Shown here piece after piece: positions 11,801-21,599 of a DNA stretch of 64,000 bases. The notes under the pieces were generated by a model. That model saw nothing but the letters and a program-made list of their open reading frames with translations. It was not told the origin of the DNA and did no database searches. The stretch lies in the NCBI GenBank assembly GCA_003116995.1, contig BDSL01000036.1, positions 434,001 to 498,000 of the forward strand, read 5' to 3'. The translations under genes and the position numbers were made by a program. The stretch comes from Yamagishiella unicocca. Its lineage: Eukaryota; Chlorophyta; Chlorophyceae; Chlamydomonadales; Volvocaceae. The stretch's first letter is position 1, and every line of letters starts with the position of its first letter.

Positions 11801-14630
11801 GAGGGGAGGGGGTATATACGACGTTGCATGCCTGAAATGGTGGCAGCGTTGTTGAAGCCAGCGATGGTTGCGGGACCCCATGGGGACTGGCAACCATAAC
11901 CCCAAAACAGGAGATGCGAGCCCCGCAGCCACGGACAAGGCAAGCCAACGCGTCTGAGCAATGCGTCCTAGTCTGTGTCCTAAGCAGGAAGGGCGAGCCA
12001 GCCGCCGGACGCACCTGATGCCAACGGCCCTCGCTCCAGCTATCATCCCCCGAGACATCCTCCTCCGCCTCATCTTCCTCGCCCTCCTGCTCGTCATCTG
12101 CAGCGACCCGCCCCGCGGCGCCCGGCGAGCTGCCGCCGGTACCGCGCCTGGCGGCACCGGCATCCCCGACGGTGTACGGCATCAACCCGGCGCCCGAGTT
12201 GACGGTCCTCTGTTCGAGCCCGTGATCCTGCTCGGTGTGCCGCAGGCTGCCCGTCCGAGCGCTGCTGGTCCCCAGGGGGCTCCCGCCGGGCCGCGGCCGC
12301 ACCTTCAAGGCGGGAGCGCAAGACTCCAGCAGCGTGTGCAGCCGGCTGCGGGTGCTGAGTCGCCGGATGGCGCTGTTATAGACCGTATCATCAACGCCAC
12401 CGCTGCCCCGTCGCTGCCCTGCGGGCCGCTGCCTGTCGCCCTGGGTCCCATCGGTTTGCCCTGCTGGACCCAGGTCCGGCAGATAAGTAGCTGCCAGGGC
12501 GAACGTGAAGGGCGATACCTCCGGGTCCGCCGCATCAGACAAACCCACGTGACCCGCTGCCGCCCTCGCTCCTACTCGCGCCGCTGCCCCTGCAGCTGTC
12601 CCTGTCACCGCCGCTGCTCCTGCCCCCGCCGCTGCCCCTGTCCTTGCAGCCGTCCCCGCTCCCGCCGCTGCTCCTGCGCCCGCCGCTGCTCCTGCGCCCG
12701 CCGCTGCTCCTGCGCCCGCCGCTGCTCCTGCTCCCGCCGCTGCTCCTGCGCCCGCCGCTGCTCCTGCTCCTGCCGCTGCCCCTGTCCTTGCAGCCGTCCC
12801 CGCTGCCGTCGCTGCCCCTGCTCCCGCCGCTGCCCCTGCTCCTGCCGCTGCCCCTGTCCCTGCAGCCGTCCTCGCTCCCGCCGCTGCCCCTGCTCCCGCC
12901 GCTGTACCTGCGCGCGCCGCTGCTCCCATATTAGAGGGCCCCCCTAGCTGCCGCGGGGGCTGCTGCCAGTTGCCCTGGCCCTGCGGGCTGCCCTCCATGA
13001 GCCATGCCAGCTCGCGGGCCTCGTCGACTTCCGCGATGGGCGGCACCCGGCTGGCGGACAGGGGCAACGGGCCAGGCAAGCGCTGCAGCGGCTGGTGCAT
13101 GTGTGGATGTGGATCCAGGGAGCCGCCGCCGGGCGAAGCCAGGGCAGCACCCGCCGCTGACGTTGACGGCCCCGCGGCGCTGGCCTCAGCCCGCCCTGTT
13201 GTACCGCCCCCGTCCGTGCCCGCCGCTCCGCGTGCTTCCGTTTGCGGTTGCGCTCGCATCGAGTCGTTCGACGAGGCGAGCCAGCCTCGGCCGCTGGAGG
13301 AGGCCAGGCCAGGTCCAAGGACTGGCGGGCGCAGGCGTCGGCGCTCCGACCTGCCAGAGGCGTCGCCGCTGCTGCCCGGACCGGACCCCTCCCCTGGCAG
13401 GCCGCCCGCATCATGCACACGCGCCACCCGGCGAACACGTTCTGCTCGTGGCGCCGGGCCGTACTCGTGGAGGGAGCTGGCGCTATCCACGAGGCGGCGG
13501 CGCAGGTCGGGATCTAGCGGGCCGCCCGGGCCAACGTCGACGTCGAACTCGTCTGCGTCGAATACAGCCGGCCGCGCCATCACCACGTCGATCATTGAAC
13601 GCCTGCCGCGATATACGTTTGTGTGGAGCTGCGCCACGTCCGACATGTAGTAATGCTGCCGGCCGCTGCCGCTGGACGTCGCTGGAGGAGTCTCGGCTGC
13701 GCCGGCGACTACGTAGTTCAAGCGCTGCAGTGGGGCCCGGAGTACCCGACGTGTATCCTGTCGTTGTACGACTTCTCCGGAACCCACTTCACTGCCACTC
13801 CCAACTGCCTGCAGCTGTTGCTGAAGTTCTGGAGCTGGTAGGTGTGCGGGGGGCTCGTTCGGTGGCTCCGACGGCCGCTCCTGGATTTGCTCTCCGGCAG
13901 CTGGTGCCGCACTGCCAGGCGGCGAGTCCAAGTCTGGTACATTACAATCGTCTCCGACAGAAGAATCCGCCGGGCGTGAGCGAGTCGCGTGACTGGGCAG
14001 CAGGGTGAGACCCCAAGCGTCCGGCTGCGCGTAGGGGACAGGGACACGCAGACGCCAAGGGCAGGCAGCGTAGATTTTGGGGCCCAGTAAAAGATGAAGC
14101 TCCGGGCACATGCGAGGGTACGGCATGCGAGAAGCAGTCCGTGCACCCACCGTAAGGACGCCTCGAATAAGCTGTTCCTGGAGGCCTGCGAGAAGCACGT
14201 CGGCCAGCCCAGGCGCGAGGAGGCCGGCGATCAGGTCCCGTCGCTCTATGAGAGCCGCTGCCAATGCGTCTGCGTCCCAGGCCCCCGAGCCTGTTTCTGT
14301 GCATGCAGGCTTCGCGCTTGATTCTACAAGCTCCAGACCCTGAGAGCATTGTACATAAGGGCCAGTCAGGGGACTTTGCCGGCTTGCTTTCCGCCCACCT
14401 AGGCTGCTCTGGCCTACCCAGAGGTTCCCAGCACTTGGACTCAATGACTTGACCTCTCTGGTACAGTCAGCGGGCAATACAAAAAGTTTCAGCACTTTTG
14501 AGCAGGGCGCTCTTGCTGTAACGGTCAAAAGAGTATTCAGTCTCACCCAGAGATGGCTCCAATCACGATGGCAATTGGCAAAACATCGTCAAGGGACCGC
14601 CCAGACATCATGTTGACGGAGGTTCGACCT
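8873..14630 (-). CDS. PAS-linked class III guanylate cyclase-like protein, copy 1
   Basis: Supported minus-strand exons are 14630-14547, a long exon ending at 12015, 11771-11550, 11130-10387, 10224-10111, 9916-9620 and 9286-8873 (stop). The first carries a hydrophobic segment ([11 protein letters not shown]) that could be a membrane helix. The long exon holds the first half of a PAS-like domain, then a very large low-complexity insert. Exon 11771-11550 ends the PAS domain and enters a coiled helix ([17 protein letters not shown]). The catalytic domain follows. The metal-binding Asp residues are in FADICGFT and TIGDCF. The guanine-type Glu is in KVETIGD and the guanine-type Cys in FCLFGDT. The transition-state Asn and Arg are in NTASRMES. 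Guanylate rather than adenylate cyclase activity is inferred from Glu/Cys. The C-terminus is Ala/Gly-rich after a TFLWRPPP element. The 5' end and any extracellular exons upstream of 14630 are unresolved. Confidence 0.8.
9625..10546 (-). repeat. Near-identical cyclase tract, copy 1
   Basis: This tract covers the cyclase catalytic core and its introns. It is almost identical in inverted orientation to 19863-20783. Identity begins at the codons for PLATAHRH and ends just before the last codons of the fourth catalytic exon. Intron sequence is as conserved as exon sequence. Confidence 0.9.
12555..12930 (-). repeat. Ala/Gly-rich coding repeat inside cyclase copy 1
   Basis: Roughly 370 nt of degenerate 6- and 18-nt units encode alternating Ala-Gly runs with periodic Arg and Thr (pattern AAAGAGAAAGAG) in the minus-strand cyclase exon. 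It sits between the two halves of the PAS-like domain. It is open on both strands, giving Leu/Pro-rich or Cys/Arg-rich antisense readings that are not genes. Confidence 0.85.
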
Positions 14631-15633
14631 CTACGGTTTTGTGGCGTCACCGCCACGCAGTTGATAACATCATTTGAGCCTAACCAGAACTGCCGATGCT
14701 ATCCTTGGGTTTCAAAGTGCCGATGGGGTGCCCATAACCAGCAGTCGCGTGGCGCTACGACATTGCAAACAGCTACGCGAGGGCTTCCCGTATTAAAAAT
14801 TAAGCTATCACATGGAACAAGCCGTTGGCGGATTGGCGATTTAGGAATTGTACTACTGACAGTCATACACGATGCATCCTTCACCCAGTGTTCCCAGTCC
14901 ATGTGGCAAGATCGCAGCATCGCACCTATTTGTCACAAGGCAAATTATACTGGTATGCAGATTATTTCATGTGACCTTTCACCTACATTGCCTGCAGAAT
15001 ATGACTGTCCTACAGTTCGTGCAGCCAGCAGCCTGCTGAATTTTAGAACCTGGGTTCAAAAATGCACCGTGCTGAAAAATGGCATAATCCTGAACAATAT
15101 AATATGAGTTGCATAGAGCTTAGTGGTTCTGGAGACAAATTTCTGTCGAGTTAAAGCCACGAACCCGACTATCAGATCCTTTGCAGGAGATAGATACATC
15201 GGGGTTGAAGAGCCAATTCGGCACCGCCGCTGGTGGATTTGTCGTCTGTCCCCTTCAGCGGCCTGACAGGCAGCGCGGCTGTCATATGCAAAGCAGCGAT
15301 CAGCTCTTGTTGGAAGCCTGCGGGTCAACCAGTTTGTTAGGGGCATTCAATGGCCATGGGTAAGCTGTTTCCACGCACTCGGCCTGCCAGGCAGGTGCCA
15401 ACCCTTGTCCGGCCCCTTCCTGCGCAGAGATGTCCTTGCACTTAACGAGGCTGCACGTCCCTATTTCACGGTGTGTGCTACTAGTTAACCCATGCGGGTC
15501 ATTGAATACTTTCGCAGCGCGATTCGTGTAGGTTACCGTCCCATCGCGTCAGGATGCCTACCTAGCAACCCACAGTGCGTATCTCCTGCTCGTCAACTAG
15601 GCTTTGGTGATTTGGCTTATCTACATATACCAG
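14631..15633. promoter_or_regulatory. Shared upstream region of the head-to-head cyclases
   Basis: This is about 1 kb between the outermost supported exons of the two divergently oriented cyclases. It is visibly more AT-rich than its surroundings. It may also hold unrecognised 5' exons (signal or extracellular regions) of either gene: a minus-strand reading at 14920-14699 is Cys-containing and uninterrupted, but has no family signature. The promoter role is inferred from geometry. Confidence 0.4.
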
Positions 15634-18600
15634 CGCTTCCGTGCCCGTGGTTGGCCATGTCTTGCAGGAGGGCGGCGGATACGCACATACAGGGCTATTA
15701 TCAAATGCCAATGCCATCGACAATGCACGGTCCGAGCTCTGCGACTGCGCTCTGGCCTCTTTCTTTCGGCTCGAGCCGCAGACGTTTGCAGCGCTGCAGG
15801 CAGCCGTCCTCCGAGGAGAGGTGAGGACTGTGCACCCCGTGGGAGCCCTTCAGCAGCTCCAAGCGTCCAGCTTCTGTCGTTGCGCCGGGGCCGCGTCGCT
15901 ACCTCGGTTGCGGTGGTGGGGTGGCAGGCCCTGGCCGTCCAAAGCAGGTAGACAACGCGGCTACTGTGCCAGCTGCCAGTCCTTACCGAAATTCCTGCCT
16001 TGCGCGCAACTCATCGCAGACCACCTTCGCGACAGTGATTCCAGTCCCGTTGCCATGCCCACCGGGGTCGGTGGACCAGCCCGCCGGTTCTCACGACGCT
16101 GTCGCAGCGAGCCTCCAGAAGCAGCTGCCGCTCTTGCCTCCGCTGGCTGCCAGCGGCAGCCTAGCTGACCCCACGCGGTCGTCGCAAGGCGGTGGCTGGG
16201 TCGATGTTACTGCCCACAGCAACGTAGCCAGCTCGCCTGCTGCAATGCTGCAAGGGATTACGGACGCCGGCACCACGTCAACCACCGGCGGCAGCGGGAA
16301 CAGCAACCACCTCTGCCGGGCCCCCCGGCGTGAGACCCCGGGTGAGGCGAGGGGGCCCCCTGAGGCGCTCGATGCCCAAGGCCAAAGCCTGGGCATGGCT
16401 TGCCCACGCGAATCGCCCACACAGCACGGCCAAACCCAGCAGCCGCATAGGGCCCAGCGCGTTACCGGGCCCTCCTGGCAGCGCCTGGGGGTGGAACGGC
16501 AGCCAGAGTCGTCTCATGTGGTGCTCACTCCCGGCACGCCGCCGCAGCTGGAGCCAGAGTCATCATTTGCGTCGTCCGGGCGCCAGCCATTGCAGCAGTC
16601 GCCCTCACGTGTCGGCTGGCCGTGTGAAAATAGCGAGGCTTGGGTGGCAGCGGCGGCGGTGGACTCCAGCAGCGGCGGCAACGTGCAGACGGACCCTTCC
16701 GCGGCGAACGGTGCCGTAGCGGAGGGGCCGGAAGGTGAACGCAGCAGCGACGAGGATGGTGCCGTGCCGACCCAAATGGCTGTGCTGCAGAACGGTGGGC
16801 TGAGGGAAGCTCGGATGGTTTCGGAGCTGTCCAGGACGGGTCGCATACACAGGCAGGGCTCCACGGAGCGAATCCCGGCGGCCGCCGCAGCCGCTGAGGA
16901 GGGGGTGGTTTCGGAGCTGTCCAGGGCGGGTCGACTACGCAGGCAGGGCTTCACTGAAAGGACCCCGGCGGCCGCCGCTGAGGAGGTGGACGCCCGCTGC
17001 AGCGGCGCGAGGGCGGCCAGCCCTACCTGCAATGACGTGGCCGAAACTGCACCGGGTCGCGGCCGGCTTGCAGCGGCGCTGGGCCACTGCTGGCTGCGCC
17101 GGCGGGGCCCCTCGACCACCCATGACGGCATTGTGCGCTCCAACGATGCTGGAGGCAGCGAGGAGCTGGAGCTGCTGCCGATGATGCAGCGAAGAGGGGT
17201 GAGGGCAGTTGATGCTTCCTCGTTGGGTATGACGTCCCCCCCCCCCCCCCGCACTCGGGGCACGTGCACCAGAGGCATGTTCTGGTGTCTGCCTGCGCTC
17301 TTCGGGGCGTTTCTCGCACCGTTCCTGGCTGATGAGCCGATGATCCTCAATGCGTCGCACAGGACCCGCCTGAGCATCTGCTAGACGGCCTGGGGCAGCA
17401 GACGATAGCTTCCCTGGCTGGCACGTGAAATAACCACCAACTGCACGACCGTTGCCAAACGGCTCCCCTTACCCATGACCAAAACGGTTTGCGCCGCGCG
17501 CCCCTGCCGCGCCGCGCCGCTTGCGCCCGCGCAGGAGCAGCCAAAGTCGCCCAGCCTCGACAACAGTGGTAGACTGGTAACCATACCCGTGCTTGCCAGC
17601 AGCAGCAGTGGCTACCACCAGCACAACGCGAACCCCTCCCCCAGCAGCCCCGCAGCCTGCCGCCAGAGCAGCAGCGCCAGCGGCTCGCCGGTGGCGGCGG
17701 GAGGTCGCCACCAGCGCCCTCGCCGGAGCACAACTCGTGACCGCCTGCTCAACCTGCTCATCGCCCTGGACAGCGACGCCAGTGTCCACGGCGGCGGCGG
17801 CGGCAACGGCTGGATTTCCCGTAGCGCCAGTCAGTGCCAGTTGTCCACTAGCCCGGACGTCGCCGGCAGTCCCAACACCGCCGCCGGGACTGCACGGGCC
17901 CTGCCGACCAGCGGCTTCAGCAGCCGGAGGGCGAACTGCGACAGGTAGGAGGGGCTATGATGGGGTTGGACGGGTGTTGGTTTGGAAGTGGGGGCGGGGT
18001 CCTGTCCCGAGGCAAGGGGCCGACCAGCCCAGGCACCGGGGTAGACCCAACGGCCACGAGTAGGTCTAGGAGGTAAGCGCACCAGCAGCTGTCGCACATG
18101 ACCTCCAGAAGGTAACAATGGTCCCAAAACCGGTCGTGCGTCGCGTCGAGCCATCTCTTGTCCACCGCGGCAGCCTAGCTCCCCTGCCTGCGGTAGGCGG
18201 ATTGACCCGGCGCCCCGCGGCGCCTGCCCGCACCCTGCTTTCTACCCGCAGCGATGTCAGGCCGAAGTCCAGCTGCCCCTACATCCGGGAACCGACCGGG
18301 GCGGAGGCCGCCGCCGTGACGGATCGGGTCCTCAGCGGCCCCAGCGAAGACGCCCGCGGGTGGCCGGGCTCGGTGGCCGCTGTGCGGTCGTGGGTAGCCC
18401 CCACGGCGGCGCGCCGCAGTAGCGGCCTGGGCCTGGCCTCCTTCCCGGTGGGGCTGCAGGGGCCTCGCTCGGCGTACGGGTCGGAGGCCGGCGAGCTGTC
18501 CCCCAGCAACAGCTTCCACTGCGACCTGACCCCTGGGTCGCCCAGGATCCAGCGGCTCGTCGACGCGGCCAGCTCTGTGCGCGGCACGGAACAAGGCGAG

Positions 18601-21599
18601 CTGGCGGTGACGCCGCAAGGGCCGTACCACTGGTTCCAGGTGGGAGCCGAGGCAGGGGACGGGTGGGCTGGGGCGTAGCGGGTGGCGCTGGGTTGCGGTA
18701 GGTGGGGGCTCAAGGTACCCAGCGGGTTGCGGTAGGTGGGGGCTCAGGGTACCCAGCGGGTTGCGGTGAGGGCGTGTCTGCGGGTCGGTGTGAGGCCCGC
18801 TCCTCGCCCCAGCACGCGACATGGCTTCGGCCAGGCGCCTTTGCGGGGTGACGTGTTCCCTGACGCGTGCTGGTGAGACGTGGCTGTCGTATGTGGGAAG
18901 ACGTCGCTCCATGCATGTGTTCTCGAATGACCGTCGCCCTGGACTGAACGTGTCGCGTCGCGGCATCCATGACCTCCCTCCCCGCCCTGCAAGTAGGTGC
19001 ACATCACCATCAAGCGGCCGACGCTGGGCGGCGGAGGCGGCAGCAGCGACATGCGGACAGCAGCAGCAGCAGCCACGGCCGCTGAGGGCCCACATTCAGC
19101 CTCGCTGCCAGCGGTTCCGGGCGGAGTGGCTGCTGTGACCCCGCAGTCGGCTGCTGCTGGTGCTCCTGCTGCTGCCTCCCAGGGGGCTGACTCCCTGCTG
19201 CTGCTGTTCATCGCAACTGACGTGACGGAGTGGGTGGAGACACAGGCGCGGCTGGAGGGGCTGCTGCAGGAGGAGCACAAGGTGGGGCGGCGTGGGGCGG
19301 CAGCGTGGCAGAGATGGCAGCGTGTGGTTTCGGGGTTTGTAACGGTGGGACTGCAACCGTCGCGTCATGCGGAGTGGTTACCCGGTTGGCCATTACTGCG
19401 CACACGGTGCGAGTGGGGGGCCAGCAGGGCAACCGGCGCCGTGTGGGGTGATGCAACGACCTCACACAGCAACCGGCAACGCAGTCTTGCTACCGCCCAG
19501 CTAATCGCCCAGTCCGCCCATCCGCTCGTCGTAGTGTGTCATGTACGCGACCCATTCGCCCACACTTGCCCCCGCGGACGACAGGTCTTAGAGGCCATGT
19601 TCCCCCGCCACGTCATCGAACACGTCGTACGAAACGCCCTCTCCCGCGGCGCCTCCGCGACCTTCAAGCCCACCGGCTCTTCGCCTTCTACCGCGTACGG
19701 CGGCTCACCGAGAGGCGCCGCCGCGTCCTCTTTCACCAGCTCCCGCGGCGCGGGGCCACAGCTCAGCGCCGCCCTGGAGCTCGGTCAGCCGGGCCTTATG
19801 GGGCCAGGTGACGGGCGCCGTGGTTCAGGCACGACGGGGGCGGACGGACAGGGCGCGGGCCTGCCGCTGGCGACCGCCCACCGGCACGTGACGGTCCTGT
19901 TCGCAGACATCTGCGGCTTCACCTCCATGTGCAACTGCCTGGAGCCGCTGGAGGTGATGGCGTTCCTCAACGGCCTCTTCACGCGCTTCGACTCGCTGTG
20001 CGACATTTACGGAGTGTACAAGGTGCGGCTGGGGGGCGGGGGAGGGATGAAGGGGTGAGGGGCAGGGGAATGGGAGAGGCTTGGACCAGTCGATTTGGAC
20101 TTTCCCCCTCCAGCTCTCACCGGCGCCTGCTCCCGTGGCTGCGCCATCTCACCCGCCCTGCCTCCGCCCCCCTTGCGGACCCAGGTTGAGACCATCGGCG
20201 ACTGCTTCATGGTGGTGGGCGGACTCATCACGGTGGACGGGGAGGGCTTCAAGGCCGTGCGAGGGGACGGCTCGGAGGACGAGCTGCATGCGCTCAAGGT
20301 AAGGCGGGGCGCGGGGGGGAGGGCACGAGCAACCTGAGAACGGAAACATCCGAAGTCTGTGTACCGTGCCAGCTGCGCACAGGTGTGGTGCTGTGGGCCG
20401 CTCAACCCTCCGTGCCTAGGTCTTCCCCGCCAGCTGGGTCCTGACTGGTGCCTCGCTCCCCCCTGCCACGCCCTCTTGCACGCACACCAGGTGATGTCGT
20501 TCGCCAAGGCCATGCTGCGGGAGGTGGCTCATGTCAACATGCCGCACAGCGGTGAGCCCCTGCGGCTGCGCGTGGGTCTGCACAGCGGTCCCGTCACCGC
20601 GGGCATCGTGGGCAGCAAGATGCCGCGGTTCTGTTTGTTCGGGGACACCGTCAACACGGCCAGCAGGATGGAGTCCACGTGCGAGCCAGGGTGCATACAC
20701 GTCAGCGCGGCAACGAAGCAGATGCTGCCCGACGAGCCATGGCTGCCCACGGGCGGGGTGCAGGTCAAGGGCAAGGGCGAGTTGCAGGTGAGGGCCTGGT
20801 GGGACGTGGCGGTGAAGCCGCTGGAAGACCGTAAGGCCCGAACAACAGCCGGGGTGGACTGTACGCCGCAGCGTTTCGCGTGCAGTCGGCGGCTCTTTAT
20901 TAGCGGAGGAAACCGGAGTGGTGGATAGGCCTGGGTTGGTAGCCATGACGCCGTGCGTTGCTGACGTAGCAAGGGAAGTTCACCCCTCTCGACCCCTTCC
21001 CCAACCACGTCACTGGTACGTATTATTTCACGCTGCCGCTGTCAGACCTACACCTGGCGCCCTCAGCTGCTCGGGGACAGCGGCTCCCTGGGCGGCAGCC
21101 AGCTGTCGACCTCCCGGCGCTCCTCCCGGGGCCAGATGCCCTGCCTTCTGCCCATGGCCTCAATGCCCGCCTTCATGTACGCAAGGTGCGGACAGCGCGG
21201 GGTGGACTGGGGGGTTGTGTATTGATACACCGCGCAGCCGCGAGACTCAGGACGGAAGATGAACCAACCGGACAACTCCGGACCGGACCCAAGAGGCGCA
21301 TAAGGCCCTTACACCGCACCTACGAGCACCCGTTACAAATCCCTTCTGATCCTGCCGGCCATGAAATGATGGACTGCAGCTCCCGGCTGTCAACCGCTGG
21401 CGTGGCCTTGGAGGACTTGGAGCCGCTTATGGAGACCTCGAGCGCCCCGCTGCCGGGCAGCGCGGCCCCGCCGCCACCGCCGCCGCCTGCGGGGATGCGC
21501 CTGGGTTCTGGTGTCAGGGCCAGGGGCGGCCCAGGGGTCGGTGCCCCGGTCGTCCCGGCAACATCAGTAGCAATGGCCTCTCGCTTCAACCATCAGTAA
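15634..21599 (+). CDS. PAS-linked class III guanylate cyclase-like protein, copy 2
   Basis: Supported exons are 15634-about 15820, central low-complexity exons between about 15920 and 18639, then 18997-19281, 19585-20022, 20185-20298, 20491-20787, 21046-21185 and 21380-21599 (TAA). The first exon (VVGHVLQEGGG to LQAAVLRGE) reads like the start of a PAS domain. The second half comes after a very long Ser/Ala/Gly insert: YHWFQ joined to VHITIKRP, ending LLLFIATDVTEW. A helix, LLQEEHK, leads into LEAMFPRHVIEH and then the catalytic domain. Catalytic Asp (ADICGFT, TIGDCF), guanine-type Glu (KVETIGD) and Cys (FCLFGDT), and Asn/Arg (NTASRMES) are all present. A TYTWRP element after the catalytic domain matches TFLWRP of copy 1. 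The insert contains a duplicated 30-residue unit (SELSRTGR/SELSRAGR). The start codon and any membrane-spanning 5' exon were not found. Confidence 0.8.
16797..16996 (+). repeat. Internal coding duplication in cyclase copy 2
   Basis: A roughly 90-nt unit occurs twice in tandem. It encodes VSELSRTGRIHRQGSTER followed by an Ala run, then VSELSRAGRLRRQGFTER followed by an Ala run. It lies within the low-complexity insert and looks like a recent in-frame tandem duplication. Confidence 0.75.
19863..20783 (+). repeat. Near-identical cyclase tract, copy 2
   Basis: This is the inverted partner of 9625-10546. The encoded catalytic proteins differ at only a few residues, for example EPLRLRVG here against EPLKLRVG in copy 1. 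The intron after CDIYGVYK differs by about one base over some 70 compared by eye. Confidence 0.9.

Noticed and set aside
12644..12934. Plus-strand Leu/Pro-rich and Cys/Arg-rich ORFs
   Set aside because: They are antisense readings of the Ala/Gly coding repeat in cyclase copy 1.
14553..15107. Plus-strand ORF of 184 aa in the cyclase spacer
   Set aside because: No family signature. Its left end is antisense to the membrane-helix exon of cyclase copy 1, and the region is AT-rich with chance-open frames.
20007..20513. Minus-strand ORF over the copy 2 catalytic exons (and its equivalent at 9551-10402)
   Set aside because: Shadow of the catalytic domain. It appears in both copies only because the DNA is near identical.
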